This document shows, in pieces, positions 21,992 to 24,429 of a stretch of 24,429 nucleotides of DNA; the first letter of the stretch is position 1; every line of letters starts with the position of its first letter. A program made the position numbers and the translations under genes. Under the pieces are notes generated by a model. The model worked only from the letters and a program-made list of their open reading frames with translations, made no database searches and was not told the origin of the DNA. The stretch lies in contig URBB01000019.1 in the NCBI GenBank assembly GCA_900545835.1, forward strand, positions 1 to 24,429. Reading direction: 5' to 3'. The stretch comes from an uncultured Collinsella sp. GTDB lineage: Bacteria > Actinomycetota > Coriobacteriia > Coriobacteriales > Coriobacteriaceae.

Positions 21992-22034
21992 AACGGCCGA
22001 CCGCGCAAGCAAAAGCGTGGCCGGCCGTTATTTG
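21992..22034 (+). terminator. Terminator of the amaP-DUF2273-asp23 operon
   Basis: Bases 21992-22006 pair with 22015-22029 over 15 positions (13 Watson-Crick, one G-U, one A-C mismatch) around AAGCAAAA, then TATTTGT. The T-run is interrupted but the stem is long and GC-rich. Confidence 0.75.
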
Positions 22035-22146
22035 TATGCCCCCCGATGTAGGCATACCGCTCGTCTAACTAGGGGTTGCAATCGTCGCGTTCCGCGTTAC
22101 CCTAATGGGCGCATTGTTTCCAAATTGTTAACGAGGGGTTGCCGTA

Positions 22147-23169
22147 ATGGCTGACGAGCACGAAACAGAAAGCCAGGCATGGGCGATTGAGGCTGCCGCG
22201 GCAGAGGCGGCATCGCGAGCTGCCGAGGAGGTACATCGTCCTCCCGTGGTGCCGATGGAGCGCGTGGTCGATCGCACCGATATCGAGCGCGGTGAGCGTG
22301 CCGGCCAAAAGCGCAGTCAGGAGCCGGGTTTCCCGCGCTTTTTTGCCGAGCTCAATCTGGGCCTGATTCTTACGGCCTTTGCCATCGTTGCGTTTAAAAC
22401 CCCTAATCACTTTGCTTTTGGCGGCACCTCGGGCGTGTCGGTCATTCTGTCCACGCTGTTCCCGACCCTGCCCGTCGGCGTCTTTATGTGGATTATCAAC
22501 GCGGTTCTCGTCGTTTTGGGCTTTATCTTTTTGGAGCGCAAGGCAATCCTGTGGAGCGTCTTCGCCTCGTTTGCGCTGTCCGCCTATGTTTCGTTTTTTG
22601 AGCTCTTTATTCCGACTGATGTTTCGATGACGGGCGATATGTGGCTCGACCTGTGCTTTGCCGTGATACTGCCGGCGCTCGGCAGCGCCATCGTCTTTGA
22701 TATTGGCGCCTCGACGGGCGGCACGGACATCCTCGCCATGATCCTCAAGCGCCGTACGACGCTCGAGATTGGCCGTGCCCTGCTGCTGGTCGATATCGGC
22801 ATCGTGACCATCGCGGCCTTTTTGTATGGCCCGCGTGTCGGTCTGTATTGCGTGCTCGGCCTGTTTGCCAAGACGCTTGTGGTCGACAAAGCCATTGAGA
22901 GCATCCATCTTCGTAAGGTCTGCACGGTCATTTGCTCCGAGCCCCTTAAGGTCGAGGAGTTTATCGTCAAGCATCTCAACCGTACGGCGACCATCAGTCG
23001 CGGCTACGGTGCCTTCTCGGGCAAGTGCGTGACGGTGATCATGAGCGTGCTGAGCCGTCGCGAGGCCGTGCAGCTGCGCCGTTATGCGCGCGAGGTCGAT
23101 CCGGGTGCCTTTATCACGATCGTCGACAGCTCCGAGATTGTCGGCAAGGGCTTCCGCGGAACGAACTAG
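22147..23169 (+). CDS. YitT-family membrane protein with C-terminal DUF2179 domain
   Basis: A 340-aa protein. An Ala/Glu/Arg-rich cytoplasmic N-terminus of about 65 residues precedes the YitT membrane region: six hydrophobic segments starting at LGLILTAFAIVAF, with the family motifs FGGTSGVSVILS and, in the second half, ASTGGTDILAMIL. From about residue 255 comes the soluble DUF2179 domain (VCTVICSEPLKVEEFIVKHLNRTATIS, then SRREAVQLRRYAREVDPGAFITIVD). The function of YitT proteins is not established. The start is ATG 22147, 9 nt after GAGGGG. The N-terminal extension is longer than in Bacillus homologues (about 280-290 residues). It appears monocistronic. Confidence 0.88.
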   Translation: MADEHETESQAWAIEAAAAEAASRAAEEVHRPPVVPMERVVDRTDIERGERAGQKRSQEPGFPRFFAELNLGLILTAFAIVAFKTPNHFAFGGTSGVSVILSTLFPTLPVGVFMWIINAVLVVLGFIFLERKAILWSVFASFALSAYVSFFELFIPTDVSMTGDMWLDLCFAVILPALGSAIVFDIGASTGGTDILAMILKRRTTLEIGRALLLVDIGIVTIAAFLYGPRVGLYCVLGLFAKTLVVDKAIESIHLRKVCTVICSEPLKVEEFIVKHLNRTATISRGYGAFSGKCVTVIMSVLSRREAVQLRRYAREVDPGAFITIVDSSEIVGKGFRGTN

Positions 23170-23318
23170 CACAGACGTATTCAACGAACCGCCTGCTGGC
23201 GCCGTGTATCTTGCAAATCGGTCATCTTTGAGTATTTGACCCCACATTGGGCAATAATGATGCTAAAGACAACGTTTGCGATCCAAGTGATTCGTTCAAG
23301 ATGCGAAGGGATGATTCT

Positions 23319-23729
23319 ATGTTCTGCTCGCAGTGTGGCGCCCCCATGGGCGATAACGACAAGTTCTGCGGCGTGTGTGGCGCTCCTAATGCCGGTGCCG
23401 CTGGCCCCGCTCCCCAGGGACAGCCTCAGCCCCAGCAGTTTGTTCCGCAACCGCCCGTGGCGAATGCGCCAAAGGGCTGTGTGGCTCAGGCGTTCCAAGA
23501 TATGACTAAGACTCCGGGCGTGCTTCAGCGTGTATGCCAAATCGCGTTTTTGCCGGCGCTGATTTGCGTTGTGTCGGTGCTCGTGCTGTTTATTCCCGTT
23601 ATTGGCGGCATTGCGGCTGCCATCGGCTTTTTGGCAGCTTGCATTGCGAGTGTGTGCGGTTCCGGCTTTGGTATCGAGTGGGGCGTGATCTGTCGCTCAA
23701 GGTCGATGACGGCATGGACCGTCCGCTGA
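23319..23729 (+). CDS. Zinc-ribbon membrane protein, N-terminal part before a frameshift
   Basis: The frame starts at ATG 23319 (MFCSQCGAPMG), preceded by GAAGGGATG. It has a double-CxxC zinc ribbon (C3, C6, C17, C20), a Gly/Pro/Gln linker, and a first pair of membrane helices around residues 65-110. The frame leaves the real protein at about 23684 and ends in unrelated residues (CRSRSMTAWTVR) at 23729. The continuation is in another frame (23684-24381). Zinc-ribbon plus polytopic region resembles DUF4013-type proteins of Actinobacteria, by recollection only; function is unknown. Confidence 0.75.
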   Translation: MFCSQCGAPMGDNDKFCGVCGAPNAGAAGPAPQGQPQPQQFVPQPPVANAPKGCVAQAFQDMTKTPGVLQRVCQIAFLPALICVVSVLVLFIPVIGGIAAAIGFLAACIASVCGSGFGIEWGVICRSRSMTAWTVR

Positions 23730-24381
23730 TGCGTTCCACGTCGTTTGGTCTCGGAGTCTTTTCGAGCGTTATTTCGGTCGTGCTCGAGGTTATCGCTGCC
23801 ATTCCCGTTATCGGTGTAGTGCTTTCGCTGGCGGAGGGCGCGGTAATTGGCGCCGCAGGCTCGTATTCGTATTACGGCTCTTATGCGCTCGAAGCTGCGC
23901 TGTTTGGCTCGCTTGGCCTGCTTGTCCTGGCGCTAATTGCCTCGGCGATTCTGGGTGTCTTCTTTAAGATGTTCGCCGACATTGCCGTGATGCACTTTGC
24001 GGTGACCGGGCGCGTCGAGAGCGCGTTTTCGCTCGATAAGGTCTGGGCGGCCTTTAAGCACAACAAGACCAAGCTGTTCTGTGCTTCGTTCCTTCCCGAG
24101 TTTTTGACGGGCCTGGTTTCCAACGCCATTACGTGGATCTTGACAGCTGTCTTTGGTGCCATCGCCGGAATTGGCGCGTACGGCTATTACTATCGCCCCA
24201 CGGGTATCGAGGCGATTGTTACCGCCGGTGGTGTCACGCTCGTATTGTTCCTGGTGCTGATTGCATTCGTCACGGTGTTCCTTACGGTCTTTGGCAAGAT
24301 GCTCAAGCACCGTGCCGTTGGCTATTGGGCTGCACGTTATGCAAGCGAATGGGCCGATGAGGACAAGGACGACGTTTTGAC
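23684..24381 (+). pseudogene. Frameshifted continuation of the zinc-ribbon membrane protein, truncated by contig end
   Basis: From CGT at 23684 the frame reads RDLSLKVDDGMDRPLMRS and stays open for about 230 codons to the adapter junction, with strong hydrophobic segments (SVVLEVIAAIPVIGVVLSL, LLVLALIASAILGVFF, GVTLVLFLVLIAFVTVFL). Joining it to the upstream frame as ...IEWG-RDLSLKV... requires one extra base, for example GGGGCCGTGAT instead of GGGGCGTGAT at 23681-23689. So this is one gene from 23319 past 24381, broken by a single-base deletion or a base-call/assembly error. The last residues (WADEDKDDVL) are followed directly by adapter, so the true C-terminus is not in the window. Confidence 0.8.
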
Positions 24382-24429
24382 CTGTCTCTTATACACATCT
24401 CCGAGCCCACGAGACCGGAGCCTATCTCG
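24382..24429. other. Illumina Nextera adapter with index read-through
   Basis: CTGTCTCTTATACACATCT (24382-24400) is the exact 19-bp mosaic end, followed by CCGAGCCCACGAGAC (24401-24415), the Nextera read-2 side adapter. Then comes an 8-base index CGGAGCCT (24416-24423) and ATCTCG (24424-24429), the start of the P7 flow-cell sequence. It is not biological. Confidence 0.98.

Overview
The window looks like one complete draft contig from a high-GC, Gram-positive-type anaerobe. It most resembles a Collinsella-like member of the Coriobacteriia. I infer this from the GC-rich third positions, the single-chain 2-hydroxyacyl-CoA dehydratase/activase fusion, the AmaP-DUF2273-Asp23 operon, a cell-wall-anchored surface protein with an LAxTG-type sorting motif, and a family of short intergenic palindromes with a GGGACAG core. 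No rRNA, tRNA, CRISPR array, transposase or phage gene is visible. Both ends carry Nextera library adapter: the last 8 bases of the mosaic end at 1-8, and 48 bases of adapter plus index at 24382-24429. The biological sequence is therefore about 9-24381.

Layout. 11-433 is the 3' part of a Cof-type HAD phosphatase. 434-988 has no large gene but holds the most interesting candidate: a 41-aa hydrophobic/arginine-rich ORF (588-713) with a perfect, hairpin-occluded Shine-Dalgarno, matching 5' and 3' transcript ends, and a convergent antisense promoter. This is the arrangement expected of a type I toxin-antitoxin locus. A TetR regulator (989-1699) with an upstream palindrome is followed by a 1593-aa activase/dehydratase fusion (1712-6493) and a strong terminator. 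A truncated arylsulfotransferase remnant (6580-7089) and a DUF389 membrane protein on the minus strand (7157-8296) come next.

8604-12059 encodes an 1151-aa Ala-rich coiled-coil surface protein with a central CAP/SCP-like domain and an LAQTG sorting signal. It contains a G9 homopolymer near its 5' end, so it may be phase variable. Two facing terminators separate it from a minus-strand OPT-family transporter (12260-13963). The rest is on the plus strand: type III pantothenate kinase (coaX), dCMP deaminase, an Nfu-type Fe-S scaffold, prolipoprotein diacylglyceryl transferase (lgt), a large DUF6020-like membrane protein, a YebC-family protein, the envelope-stress operon amaP-DUF2273-asp23, a YitT-family membrane protein, and a zinc-ribbon membrane protein broken by a one-base frameshift near 23684 and cut off by the contig end.

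How the genes fit together. The TetR gene and the fusion gene form an apparent two-gene operon, so the regulator probably senses a metabolite linked to radical acyl-CoA dehydration. The 3' half is mostly housekeeping (CoA synthesis, dTMP precursor supply, Fe-S assembly, lipoprotein maturation, translation of difficult sequences) plus the Asp23 envelope module. All functional assignments are from reading the translations and motifs; no database search was run.
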